From positions 744,842 to 808,841 of the forward strand of contig CAJXKA010000001.1 of NCBI GenBank assembly GCA_913055655.1: a stretch of DNA of 64,000 nt, written 5' to 3'. Under the pieces are notes generated by a model. The model worked only from the letters and a program-made list of their open reading frames with translations, made no database searches and was not told where the DNA came from. Below are positions 1-8,126 of this stretch, one piece after another (position 1 is the stretch's first letter; the number at the start of each line of letters is the position of its first letter). The translations under genes and the position numbers were made by a program. The DNA comes from an uncultured Oceanospirillales bacterium. GTDB taxonomy: Bacteria > Pseudomonadota > Gammaproteobacteria > Xanthomonadales > SZUA-36.

Positions 1-2962
1 GGGTGAGCCTGACCAGGTCCGTGGCGGTCCGGGCGCGGCGTTTTTTCAGCGTGGCGCGAATGAAACTGAGCGGGTGGCGGCCGAGGGTCAGCCCGGTGGC
101 GGCATAGTCGGCGGCCAGGTCGTCGATGGCCGAGGGTGGGCGAATGGCGACCGCCCGGCGCGAGTCTCCGGTGATCGGGGCGTCGTGCAGCAAATCCTCC
201 GGGGCGGCCTGGATCGCCGCGGCTTCCCAGCGCGCCCGGTGACGGTGCCCCGCGATCGCGCCGAGCGCGGCGGCTTCCGCCAGCGCGGACAGTTCGCGCC
301 GGTTCAGCCGGGCGCGGCGTGACAGGTCATCCAGGTCACGAAACGGGCGCTGGGCGCGGGCCGTTTCCAGGCGTTCAGCCGCGGCCTGGCCGAAGCCCTT
401 CACCAGCCGCAGGCCCAGTCGCAGGGCAGGGCGCCGGCCGGGCCCGGGCGCCAGCGTGCAGTCCCAGTCACTGTGGCGGATATCCACGGGGCGCACGGTG
501 ACCGCGTGCCGACGCGCGTCCTGCACCAGCTGCGAAGGCGTGTAGAACCCCATGGGCTGGCTGTTGAGCAGTGCCGCAGTGAAGGCCGCGGGATGGTGGC
601 ACTTCAGCCAGGCGGAAACGTAGACCAGCAGCGCGAAACTGGCGGCGTGGGACTCGGGAAAACCATACTCGCCGAAGCCCTTGACCTGGTTGAAGATCTG
701 CTCCGCGAATTCCGGGGGATAGCCCCGCTCGCGCATGCCGCCGACCAGCCGGCGCCGCAGGTGCTCCAGGCCGCCGCGCCGGGCCCAGGCCGCCATCGAG
801 CGGCGCAACTGGTCAGCCTCCGAGCCGCTGAAGCCCGCCGCCACCATGGCGATCTGCATGACCTGCTCCTGGAAAATGGGCACGCCCAGGGTGCGTTCCA
901 GCACCCGGCGCAGGTCGTCCGACGGGTATTCGACGGCCTCTTCGCCGCGTCGCCGCCGCAGGTAGGGGTGCACCATGTCGCCCTGGATCGGCCCGGGCCG
1001 GACGATGGCCACCTCGATCACCAGGTCATAGAAATTCGCCGGCTTCAGCCGTGGCAACATCGCCATCTGCGCCCGCGACTCCACCTGGAACACCCCCACC
1101 GTGTCCGCCCGCTGGATCATTTCATATGTCTCCGGGTCTTCAGCCGGAATATCCGCCAGCGTTAACGGCCGCAACTCCGCCGGGCCTGCACCTTCCGGGG
1201 CCGTACGCGGCAGGGATGCCGCGTCCGAGCCTACAGGGACGTATTCACGGCGTGCCCCGGAAGGTGCAGGCCCGGCGGAGCCCCCCGGTCCGGAGGCGTC
1301 GTCGTTAACCAGGTCCAGGCACCTGCGAATCGCGGTCAGCATGCCCAGGGCCAGGCAGTCGACCTTGAGGAGGCCCAGGGTTTCCAGGTCTTCCTTGTCC
1401 CACTGGATGACGGTGCGCTCGGCCATGGCGGCGTTTTCCACCGGCACCATGGCCGACAGGGGTTGTTCCGAGATCACGAAGCCGCCGACGTGCTGGGACA
1501 GGTGGCGTGGGAAGCCGCACAGTTCGGGCACCAGGTACAGCAACTGGCGCACCGGCAGGCTGGCCGGGTCGAAACCCAGGCCGGTCAGGCGTTCGGGCAA
1601 TTCATCCGGGCGGTCCCACCAGGACAGGCTGCCGGCCAGCTGCTCGAGCTGGTCGGTGCTGAACCCGAGCGCCTTGCCGGCGTCGCGGACGGCGCTGCGT
1701 GGCCGGTAGCTGATGACGGTGGCGGCCAGGGCGGCACGGTCGCGGCCGTATTTTCGGTAGATGTACTGGATGACCTCCTCTCGACGCTGGTGGTCGAAAT
1801 CGACATCGATGTCGGGCGGTTCGTCGCGCTCGCGGGAAATGAAGCGCTCGAACAGCATGCTCATGCGTGCCGGGTCAACCTCGGTGATGCCCAGGCAGTA
1901 GCAGACCGCCGAGTTGGCCGCCGAGCCGCGGCCCTGGCACAGGATGCCGGCGTGGCGGGCGAACTGGACGATGTCGTGGACGGTCAGGAAGTAGGACTCG
2001 TAACCCAGCTCGGCGATCAGTGCCAGCTCACGGTCGACCTGCGCGCGCACGTCGTCACCGACGCCTTGTGGCCAGCGATCGCGCATGCCCGCCTCGGTGA
2101 GCTCGCGCAGGTGGGCCGTGGCGCTGACGCCGGCCGGCACCACTTCGCGGGGGTACTGGTAACGCACCTGGTCCATGCGGAAGCCGCAGCGTCCGGCGAT
2201 GGTGACGCTTTCCGCCAGCAGGCCGGGCGGGTAGCGTCGCTGCAATTGCGCCAGCGGCAGCAGGTGCCGTTCGCCGGAGGGCAGGGCGCGGTAGCCCAGT
2301 TCGCGCACGGTGCAGCCGTGGCGGACGGCCGCCAGCAGGTCGTGCAGCATGCGCCGTGACCGCCGGTGCATGCGGACGTCACCGCAGGCCACCATGGGCA
2401 GTCCCGACGCCGTCGCCGTGGCGCGCAGCCGGGCCAGCCGGCGGCGGTCGTCGGGGCCCAGGAAAAGGTTGGCGCCCAGCCAGGCGCGTGCCGGGAAATA
2501 CGTGGCCACCCGGTGCGCGGTCAGCACGTCGTCCTCGTCCAGTGGCAGCCACAGCGCCAGGCAGTCATCCAGCCCGTGCGTGAAGTCCTCGTCGCACAAT
2601 CGGTAGCGGCCCTTGGGTGCGCGCCGGCGGCCGCGGGTCACCAGCGTGCAGAGCTGGCTATAGCCCACCGCGTTCATTGGCAGCACGATCAGCGTGGAAC
2701 CGTTTTCCAGCCGGAAGCGGCTGGCCGGGATCAGCTCGATGGCCTGGCCGTCGCGGGTGCGGCGCACGGCTTCTTCGTGGGCACGGACCACGCCGGCCAG
2801 TGAACACTCGTCGGCCAGCGCCAGCGCGGTGTAGCCCAGTTCGGCCGCCCGCGCCACCAGTTCCTGCGGGTGCGAGGCGCCGGCCAGGAAGCTGAAATTG
2901 CTGATGCAGGCCAGTTCGGCATAACGGTTGCCGGCAGGGGGCGTGGCGGTTTCGGTGGTCAT
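1..2962 (-). CDS. dnaE2: Error-prone DNA polymerase DnaE2/ImuC (3' end cut by window edge)
   Basis: Catalytic subunit of the damage-inducible mutasome; copies past lesions together with ImuA and ImuB. The reading frame opens at ATG 2962 (MTTETATPPAGNRYAELACI) and stays open to base 1, giving about 987 residues. An N-terminal PHP domain is followed by the C-family polymerase core: the metal-binding Asp cluster PPDIDVDFD lies near residue 383 and the third Asp in LLKVDCLALGML near 534. The family is usually about 1,030-1,050 residues, so the C-terminal OB-fold region lies outside the window. Residues about 561-596 are an extra proline/glycine-rich stretch encoded by a palindromic element (see 1175-1280); related DnaE2 proteins have only a short linker there. 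An SOS-box-like site precedes the gene. Identification is firm. Confidence 0.95.
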   Translation of the reverse strand, partial: MTTETATPPAGNRYAELACISNFSFLAGASHPQELVARAAELGYTALALADECSLAGVVRAHEEAVRRTRDGQAIELIPASRFRLENGSTLIVLPMNAVGYSQLCTLVTRGRRRAPKGRYRLCDEDFTHGLDDCLALWLPLDEDDVLTAHRVATYFPARAWLGANLFLGPDDRRRLARLRATATASGLPMVACGDVRMHRRSRRMLHDLLAAVRHGCTVRELGYRALPSGERHLLPLAQLQRRYPPGLLAESVTIAGRCGFRMDQVRYQYPREVVPAGVSATAHLRELTEAGMRDRWPQGVGDDVRAQVDRELALIAELGYESYFLTVHDIVQFARHAGILCQGRGSAANSAVCYCLGITEVDPARMSMLFERFISRERDEPPDIDVDFDHQRREEVIQYIYRKYGRDRAALAATVISYRPRSAVRDAGKALGFSTDQLEQLAGSLSWWDRPDELPERLTGLGFDPASLPVRQLLYLVPELCGFPRHLSQHVGGFVISEQPLSAMVPVENAAMAERTVIQWDKEDLETLGLLKVDCLALGMLTAIRRCLDLVNDDASGPGGSAGPAPSGARREYVPVGSDAASLPRTAPEGAGPAELRPLTLADIPAEDPETYEMIQRADTVGVFQVESRAQMAMLPRLKPANFYDLVIEVAIVRPGPIQGDMVHPYLRRRRGEEAVEYPSDDLRRVLERTLGVPIFQEQVMQIAMVAAGFSGSEADQLRRSMAAWARRGGLEHLRRRLVGGMRERGYPPEFAEQIFNQVKGFGEYGFPESHAASFALLVYVSAWLKCHHPAAFTAALLNSQPMGFYTPSQLVQDARRHAVTVRPVDIRHSDWDCTLAPGPGRRPALRLGLRLVKGFGQAAAERLETARAQRPFRDLDDLSRRARLNRRELSALAEAAALGAIAGHRHRARWEAAAIQAAPEDLLHDAPITGDSRRAVAIRPPSAIDDLAADYAATGLTLGRHPLSFIRATLKKRRARTATDLVRLT
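1175..1280. repeat. Palindromic element inserted in frame in dnaE2
   Basis: Bases 1175-1201 and 1254-1280 are a perfect 27-bp inverted repeat separated by 52 bases. The loop contains a smaller hairpin (GCGGCA/TGCCGC around 1207-1222) and the motif GAGCCTACAGGGACGTATTC, which I recall from dispersed repeats in other gammaproteobacteria (memory only, not searched). The dnaE2 frame runs through the element without a stop and adds roughly 35 residues, including REYVPVGSDAAS. I saw no second copy in the window. Confidence 0.85.
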
Positions 2963-2980
2963 GAAACAGGTGCTATAAAA

Positions 2981-2996
2981 CTGTAAAAATATACAC
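2981..2996 (-). promoter_or_regulatory. SOS (LexA) box upstream of dnaE2
   Basis: The site reads CTGTAAAAATATACAC on the plus strand, CTGT-N8-ACAC, one base from the E. coli-type consensus CTGT-N8-ACAG. It lies 19 bases upstream of the dnaE2 ATG and overlaps a -10-like TATATT on the minus strand, so LexA binding would block dnaE2 transcription. It resembles the box in front of lexA at 10870-10885. Confidence 0.75.
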
Positions 2997-3129
2997 CTTA
3001 TGGTTCTGGTACAATAGCCAGCCCGGCTAAAACCATGAAACGCGCCGACCGCGAGGCGGCGACGGATCGCAAGGCTCAACCGGGAACGACAACGAAACAG
3101 ACCGGACTTGATCCCGAAGGACAGGTACC

Positions 3130-3900
3130 TTGAAACATCGCAATCCCCATTACGCCCTCCTGGGCGACGGGCGGCTGGCGCGACACCTGCGCCGCTACCT
3201 GGACTTACTGGACCTGCCCCATTCCGGGTGGGCCCGAAACCCCGAATCGCCTGCCAATACGCACACTGACGCGGACGCGGAAACGCGCCTGCGGAAAACC
3301 GTCGCACCCGCCAGCCACGTACTGCTGCTGGTCAGCGATGACGCCATCGCGAATGTCGTGCGCCGGTATCCGTTCCTGCACGATCACACCCTGGTGCACT
3401 GCGCCGGGGCGCTGAGCCTGCCGGGCATCGCCGGGGCGCACCCGCTGATGACCTTCGCGGGTGACGGCTACACGCTGGACGAGTACCGCCGGATCCCGTT
3501 CCTGGTGGAATCGGGTCACGACTTCGGCAGTATCCTGCCGGGCCTGCCGAATCCGCATCATGGCGTGCCGGTGGCGCAGAAAGCGCTGTATCACGCGCTG
3601 TGCGTGATCGCCGGTAACTTCCCGCAGATGCTGTGGAGCGCGGTGGCGGAGCGCCTGGAGGGTGACCTCGACCTGCCGCCGGAGATCCTGGCGCCTTACC
3701 TGCGCCGCACCCTGGAAAACTGGCTGTCCACGCCAGACGCCGCGCTGACCGGCCCGCTGGCCCGGGGTGACGATGCGACCGTGGCGCGGAACCTCGCCGC
3801 ACTGGAGGGCGACCCCCTGCAGGACCTTTACCGCGCTTTCCAGCGCCTGCATTCACAATCCGACCAGCGCGCCCCGGCGGCGCGGGAGCGTGCATCGTGA
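3130..3900 (+). CDS. Rossmann-fold DUF2520 protein, candidate PanG-type ketopantoate reductase
   Basis: Predicted NAD(P)-binding oxidoreductase of 256 residues. The dinucleotide-binding loop is LLGDGRLARH (residues 10-19), a Rossmann-core segment VHCAGAL sits at 89-95 with AGAHPLMTF at 101-109, and the C-terminal helical DUF2520 part begins near KALYHALCVIAGNF (151-164). It starts with TTG at 3130 behind AAGGACAGG, and its stop overlaps the panB GTG. As first gene of a pantothenate operon that has panB and panC but no panE, it is a good candidate for the alternative ketopantoate reductase (PanG) described in Francisella, which I recall as this family. Family call firm, reaction inferred from context. 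Confidence 0.8.
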   Translation: MKHRNPHYALLGDGRLARHLRRYLDLLDLPHSGWARNPESPANTHTDADAETRLRKTVAPASHVLLLVSDDAIANVVRRYPFLHDHTLVHCAGALSLPGIAGAHPLMTFAGDGYTLDEYRRIPFLVESGHDFGSILPGLPNPHHGVPVAQKALYHALCVIAGNFPQMLWSAVAERLEGDLDLPPEILAPYLRRTLENWLSTPDAALTGPLARGDDATVARNLAALEGDPLQDLYRAFQRLHSQSDQRAPAARERAS

Positions 3901-4688
3901 ATATCCTGAATTTCCCCGAGCGCAAGAAAGACCATGATCCCATCGTCATGGTGACCTGCTACGACTACACCATGGCCCGGATCGTCGCCGATTCCGACAT
4001 CGACATGATCCTGGTGGGCGACAGTGCCGCCATGGTGGTCCACGGTCACGACAGCACGCTGCCCATCAGCGTGGACGAGATGGCCATGCACGTCCGCGCG
4101 GTGCGTCGCGGTGCGCCCGATACCTTCATTGTCGCGGACCTGCCGTTCCTGGCCGCCCGCAAGGGGCTGGAGAACGTCATGAACGCCGTCGAGGCGGTGA
4201 TGAAGGCGGGCGCCAGTGCCGTGAAAATCGAGGGCATCGATGGCCAGGCGGACCTGGTCCGGCATATCGTCGAATCGGGCGTGCCGGTGATGGGGCACCT
4301 GGGCCTGACCCCGCAGGCGGTCAACCAGCTGGGCGGATTCCGTGTCCAGGGCCGCAGCGAGGATGACCGCGCCCGGCTGATGCGCGAGGCCCGGGAATGC
4401 CAGGCCGCCGGCTGTTTCGCGCTGGTGCTGGAGTGCGTACCCGAATCGCTGGCGGAAGACATCACCCGGGCGCTGGAGATCGTCACCATCGGTATCGGCG
4501 CCGGTGACCGCACCGACGGCCAGGTGCTGGTCCTGCAGGACCTGCTGGGCCTGACCCTGGGCTTCAAACCCAAGTTCGTGCGCAACTACCTGGACGGTCG
4601 TTCGCTGGTGCGCGACGCCCTGAACCAGTATGCGGCCGACGTCCGCGAAGGCGCTTTCCCGGCGCCCGGGGAGCGCTACGCCGGATGA
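3897..4688 (+). CDS. panB: 3-methyl-2-oxobutanoate hydroxymethyltransferase
   Basis: Makes ketopantoate from alpha-ketoisovalerate and 5,10-methylene-tetrahydrofolate, the first committed step of pantothenate synthesis. The 263 residues match the usual length (264 in E. coli). Metal-binding Asp42 (VGDSAAMVVHG) and Asp81 (VADLPF), Lys110/Glu112 (VKIEG) and the catalytic Glu179 (LVLECVP) are all present. The GTG start at 3897 overlaps the preceding stop (GTGA) and the stop overlaps panC (ATGA), so translation is probably coupled. The methylene donor connects it to folD at 29516. Confidence 0.97.
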   Translation: MNILNFPERKKDHDPIVMVTCYDYTMARIVADSDIDMILVGDSAAMVVHGHDSTLPISVDEMAMHVRAVRRGAPDTFIVADLPFLAARKGLENVMNAVEAVMKAGASAVKIEGIDGQADLVRHIVESGVPVMGHLGLTPQAVNQLGGFRVQGRSEDDRARLMREARECQAAGCFALVLECVPESLAEDITRALEIVTIGIGAGDRTDGQVLVLQDLLGLTLGFKPKFVRNYLDGRSLVRDALNQYAADVREGAFPAPGERYAG

Positions 4689-5455
4689 AGCGTTTCGATG
4701 ACATTGACGGCTGGCGCAGACACCGCCTGGCGTTGGCGGAAACTGACATTGGTTTCGTACCGACAATGGGCGCCTTGCATGAGGGCCACCGTTCCCTGGT
4801 CGAAACGGCCGTGGCGCGGTCCAGCCGCACCGTGGTGAGCCTGTTCGTCAACCCGACCCAGTTTGACCAGCCGGCCGACCTCGAGGCCTACCCGGTCGAC
4901 ATCGCCAACGACCTGGCAAAGCTCGAGGCGTGGGGTGTGGACGACGTCTTGCTGCCACGTTTCGAGGCGCTGTACCCGGACGGCTACCGTTACCGGGTCA
5001 GCGAGTCGTCGCTGTCGACCCGGTTCTGCGGCGCCCATCGGCCGGGCCATTTCGACGGCGTGCTCTCGGTGGTCATGAAGCTGCTAAACCTGGTGCAGCC
5101 CCGCCGCGCCTATTTCGGCGAGAAGGACTGGCAGCAGCTGGCGCTGGTTCGCGGCATGGTCTCGGCGTTTTTCATGAATGTCGACATCATCGCCTGTCCG
5201 ACGGTGCGCGAAGCGGATGGCCTGGCCCTGTCGTCCCGGAACCGCCGGCTCGACGAGTCCCAGCGGACACTCGCGCCCGAATTTCACAGGGTGCTCGAAA
5301 ACGCACCCTCGGCCGCCGCGGCACGCGAAATGCTGGCGAAGGCCGGTTTTGAGCCGGACTACGTCGAGGACTACGAAGGGCGGCGCCTGGGCGCCGTTCA
5401 CCTGGGCGAAGTCCGCCTGATCGATAACGTCGCGCTGGAGGGCGCCCATGACTGA
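4685..5455 (+). CDS. panC: Pantothenate synthetase (pantoate--beta-alanine ligase)
   Basis: Joins pantoate and beta-alanine with ATP through a pantoyl-adenylate. The nucleotide-binding signature PTMGALHEGH is at residues 26-35, FVNPTQF at 54-60, FGEKD at 144-148 and the KMSKS-equivalent LSSRNRRL at 182-189. At 256 residues it is shorter than E. coli PanC (283), the shortening falling in the C-terminal dimerisation part. The gene overlaps panB and coaBC. No panD is present in the window, so beta-alanine must be supplied by a gene elsewhere. Confidence 0.96.
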   Translation: MKRFDDIDGWRRHRLALAETDIGFVPTMGALHEGHRSLVETAVARSSRTVVSLFVNPTQFDQPADLEAYPVDIANDLAKLEAWGVDDVLLPRFEALYPDGYRYRVSESSLSTRFCGAHRPGHFDGVLSVVMKLLNLVQPRRAYFGEKDWQQLALVRGMVSAFFMNVDIIACPTVREADGLALSSRNRRLDESQRTLAPEFHRVLENAPSAAAAREMLAKAGFEPDYVEDYEGRRLGAVHLGEVRLIDNVALEGAHD

Positions 5456-6692
5456 GCACCGGAAGATCCTGCTGATGATGTCCGGCTCCATCGCCTGCGC
5501 CAAGGCCACCGCGCTGATTTCGGCCTGGCGCAAGGCCGGTCACCAGGTGCGGGTGGCCTGCACACCCTCGGTCCGGCATTTCGTTGGCGCCGGCACGCTT
5601 GAGGGCCTGGCGGGCACGCCCGTGTTTGATGACACCTTTGCCGACGGCCGCATCATGGACCATGTCGAGCTGGCGCGCTGGGCCGACATGGTGGTGGTCT
5701 GCCCGGCGACGTCCAACCTGCTCAACAAGCTGGCCGCCGGCATCGCCGATGAGCCCGTCAGCACCCTGTGGCAGGCGGCCTGGGGCCGTGGCCTGCCGAT
5801 GTTCCTGGTGCCGGCGATGAACACGCGCATGTGGCGATACCCGGCCACCCGCGCCGCCGTGGAACGGCTTCGAAGCTGGGGCGCACACGTGCTGCCGGTC
5901 GGCGCAGGTGACCTGGCCTGCGGAGAACACGGAGAAGGCCGGATGCTGGAGCCCGACGCGATCATGACGGCCATTGATGACTTGCTGGCGCGTGATCGCC
6001 GCCCCGTTGCCGGTCGCGTGCTGGTCACCGCCGGCGGCACCCGGGAACCCATCGACGCGGTACGGCATATCGGCAATACCAGCACCGGCGCCACGGCGGC
6101 GAAACTGGTCGATGCGCTCGCCGAACTCGGTTTCGAAGTGACGTGGCTGGGCGCCGAGGGCGCGATCCGGCCTGAAAAGGCGGCGGACACGGAAACCTAT
6201 GTCACGTTCGGTGACCTCGATGCCGCGCTGGGGCGCCTGCTCGGCGAGCACCGGTTCGACCTGGTCGTGCACGCGGCCGCCGTCAGTGATTTCCATGTCG
6301 TGGACGCCGGCCAGGGTAAGCTCGATTCCGGCGATGAGCTGGCCCTGCGGCTGGCGCCGAACCCCAAGTTGCTGGACGCCCTGAAGGCCCGTTCACTGAA
6401 TCCGGCGGTCCAGGTCGTGGGCTTCAAGCTCACGGTCGGGGCGGACCGTACAGCGGCGGATGCGGCCGTGGCCCGGCAGTTCGCGCGAGGCGGCGTTGAC
6501 GCCGTCGTGCATAATGACCTGCAGGCAATGAGCGCGGAGCACCATCCCATGCGGCTTTACCTGCAGCACACGACGCCGGAATCGTTCGACGGCCCCGTTG
6601 CGCTCGCACGCGGACTGGTCGATGCACTTCCCGTGCAGGGTAGGGCCGACGACAGGTCACTCCATGCGGGCACCCGGGTGGCTGGATCATGA
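5448..6692 (+). CDS. coaBC: Bifunctional phosphopantothenoylcysteine decarboxylase/synthetase
   Basis: Couples 4'-phosphopantothenate to cysteine (CoaB) and decarboxylates the product (CoaC). The N-terminal flavoprotein half has catalytic His72 ([10 protein letters not shown]), the PAMN motif at 122-125 and the active-site Cys159 ([14 protein letters not shown]). The synthetase half begins at [11 protein letters not shown] (193-203) with Asn210. Its signatures differ from E. coli: NTSTG in place of NHSSGKMG, and GFKLTV (325-330) where E. coli has GFAAET; GFKL is what I recall from streptococcal stand-alone CoaB. Length 414. Overlaps panC by 8 bases and coaX by 4. Confidence 0.95.
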   Translation: MTEHRKILLMMSGSIACAKATALISAWRKAGHQVRVACTPSVRHFVGAGTLEGLAGTPVFDDTFADGRIMDHVELARWADMVVVCPATSNLLNKLAAGIADEPVSTLWQAAWGRGLPMFLVPAMNTRMWRYPATRAAVERLRSWGAHVLPVGAGDLACGEHGEGRMLEPDAIMTAIDDLLARDRRPVAGRVLVTAGGTREPIDAVRHIGNTSTGATAAKLVDALAELGFEVTWLGAEGAIRPEKAADTETYVTFGDLDAALGRLLGEHRFDLVVHAAAVSDFHVVDAGQGKLDSGDELALRLAPNPKLLDALKARSLNPAVQVVGFKLTVGADRTAADAAVARQFARGGVDAVVHNDLQAMSAEHHPMRLYLQHTTPESFDGPVALARGLVDALPVQGRADDRSLHAGTRVAGS

Positions 6693-7471
6693 TTCTCTGC
6701 CTGGATGTCGGTAACAGCCATATTTTCGGTGGCCTGTTCGAGGGCGACCAGCTGAAACTGACGTTTCGCCGCACCTCCAGCGGCCGCTCTTCATCCGATG
6801 AGCTGGGCCTGTTCTTCCGCTCGGTGCTTCGCGAAAATGGATTCGACCCGGATGCGGTCACCAACGTGGCCTTATGCAGCGTGGTGCCGGAACTGGTCTA
6901 CAGCCTGGGCGCATCTGCGCGGAAATACTTCAACGTCCAGCCCTTCATCCTGAAGGCGGGTGTGAAGACAGGGCTGAAAATTCTCTACCGCAACCCGGTG
7001 GAAGTGGGTTCGGACCGCATCGCCAACGCCATTGCGGCCACCGGCATGTTCCCGGGTGAAAACCTGCTGGTGATCGACCTTGGAACGGCCACCACGGTCG
7101 ATGCGGTCAGTGCTGACCGCGATTACCTTGGCGGGGTGATTATCCCGGGGCTGCGGCTTTCCATGCAGGCCCTCGACCAGGGCACGGCTCGGCTGAGCAC
7201 GGTGGAAATCATCCGTCCCGACCAGTGCCTGGGGCGAACGACGGCGGCGAGCATCCAGTCCGGGCTGTACTACGGGCACCTGGGTGCGCTGCGGACCATC
7301 TGCGAGCACATCACCGACGAGATGTTCGAGGGTCGCCGGCCGCGCGTCATCGCCACCGGCGGGTTCGCCTCCCTGTTTGAAAACGCGAAACTCTACGACG
7401 AGCAGGCGCCCGACCTGGTGTTGCGCGGGCTGCTCATGGCGCTGGTCATGAATCTCCAGGCGGGGAGTTGA
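6689..7471 (+). CDS. coaX: Type III pantothenate kinase
   Basis: Phosphorylates pantothenate, the first step of the CoA branch. The ASKHA fold is shown by DVGNS (6-10), GSDR with catalytic Asp109 (107-110) and DLGTATT (130-136). At 260 residues the length is normal for type III enzymes, which are insensitive to CoA feedback. The ATG overlaps the coaBC stop (ATGA), making it the last gene of a five-gene run. Its 3' end overlaps the convergent DUF502 gene by 26 bases, so there is no room for a conventional terminator. Confidence 0.96.
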   Translation: MILCLDVGNSHIFGGLFEGDQLKLTFRRTSSGRSSSDELGLFFRSVLRENGFDPDAVTNVALCSVVPELVYSLGASARKYFNVQPFILKAGVKTGLKILYRNPVEVGSDRIANAIAATGMFPGENLLVIDLGTATTVDAVSADRDYLGGVIIPGLRLSMQALDQGTARLSTVEIIRPDQCLGRTTAASIQSGLYYGHLGALRTICEHITDEMFEGRRPRVIATGGFASLFENAKLYDEQAPDLVLRGLLMALVMNLQAGS

Positions 7472-8078
7472 TCGCGGCGGCGGGGTGATCCGTGGCGCGG
7501 CGTGTCACGCCGCCAGTAATCGCCAGGCGCATGCCGTCCTCGAAGGAGATGTCCACGGGCGTCAGGCAACTGCGCGGCAGGTAGAGCGTGTAGCCGCCGA
7601 TCTGGTAACTCATCGGCAGGTAGACTGCGACGGGATTGTCAGCAGCCAGTGGCAAAGGCAGGTCATCAAACTGTTCGCGGGTGACAAAACCCAGGCACTG
7701 GTAGCACTGGCCGGGCAGTTGAACCAGCACCACCTTGCTGAAGTGATCACGCTGTTCGGGGCTGAAATAACCGATGAAGTCCTTCATCGCGGAATAGATG
7801 GTTTTCACCAGCGGCAGGCGGTTCAGCCAGGCCTCGCTCCAGAAGAACAGTTTCTGGAAGAACAGCACGTGCGACAGCAAGCCGACCAGCAACACCAGCC
7901 CGACGCCCGAGGCCAGTCCCATGCCGGGGATGTACGAACTGTCGGGCAGTACGGCTTCGATCAGCCCGCCCAGGACCTGCTCCGCGGTGGCAGCCAGCCA
8001 CCAGACAATGGCGAGTGTCACGGCCACCGGGATGGTCACCATCAGGCCTTTCAGGAATAGCGAGCCGATTTTATTCAT
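7446..8078 (-). CDS. DUF502 family membrane protein
   Basis: Inner-membrane protein of 210 residues and unknown function. Two hydrophobic segments (about 7-29 and 57-75) are followed by [18 protein letters not shown], a conserved DUF502 stretch, and a soluble C-terminal domain. It lies 48 bases downstream of imuB on the same strand and may be read through from the lexA-imuA-imuB transcript, although nothing in the sequence links it to DNA repair. The 3' end overlaps coaX on the opposite strand. Confidence 0.85.
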   Translation of the reverse strand: MNKIGSLFLKGLMVTIPVAVTLAIVWWLAATAEQVLGGLIEAVLPDSSYIPGMGLASGVGLVLLVGLLSHVLFFQKLFFWSEAWLNRLPLVKTIYSAMKDFIGYFSPEQRDHFSKVVLVQLPGQCYQCLGFVTREQFDDLPLPLAADNPVAVYLPMSYQIGGYTLYLPRSCLTPVDISFEDGMRLAITGGVTRRATDHPAAAINSPPGDS

Positions 8079-8126
8079 GTCGGCAAGGTACGCAATTTGC
8101 GCCGCCAGCGCAAAGAGATTGTCGGT

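Noticed and set aside
1160..1309. CGTTAAC direct repeats (1160-1166 and 1303-1309) as target-site duplication of the palindromic element
   Set aside because: They are not adjacent to the inverted arms (8 and 22 bases away) and the spacing is not a multiple of three, so insertion between them would not have kept the frame.
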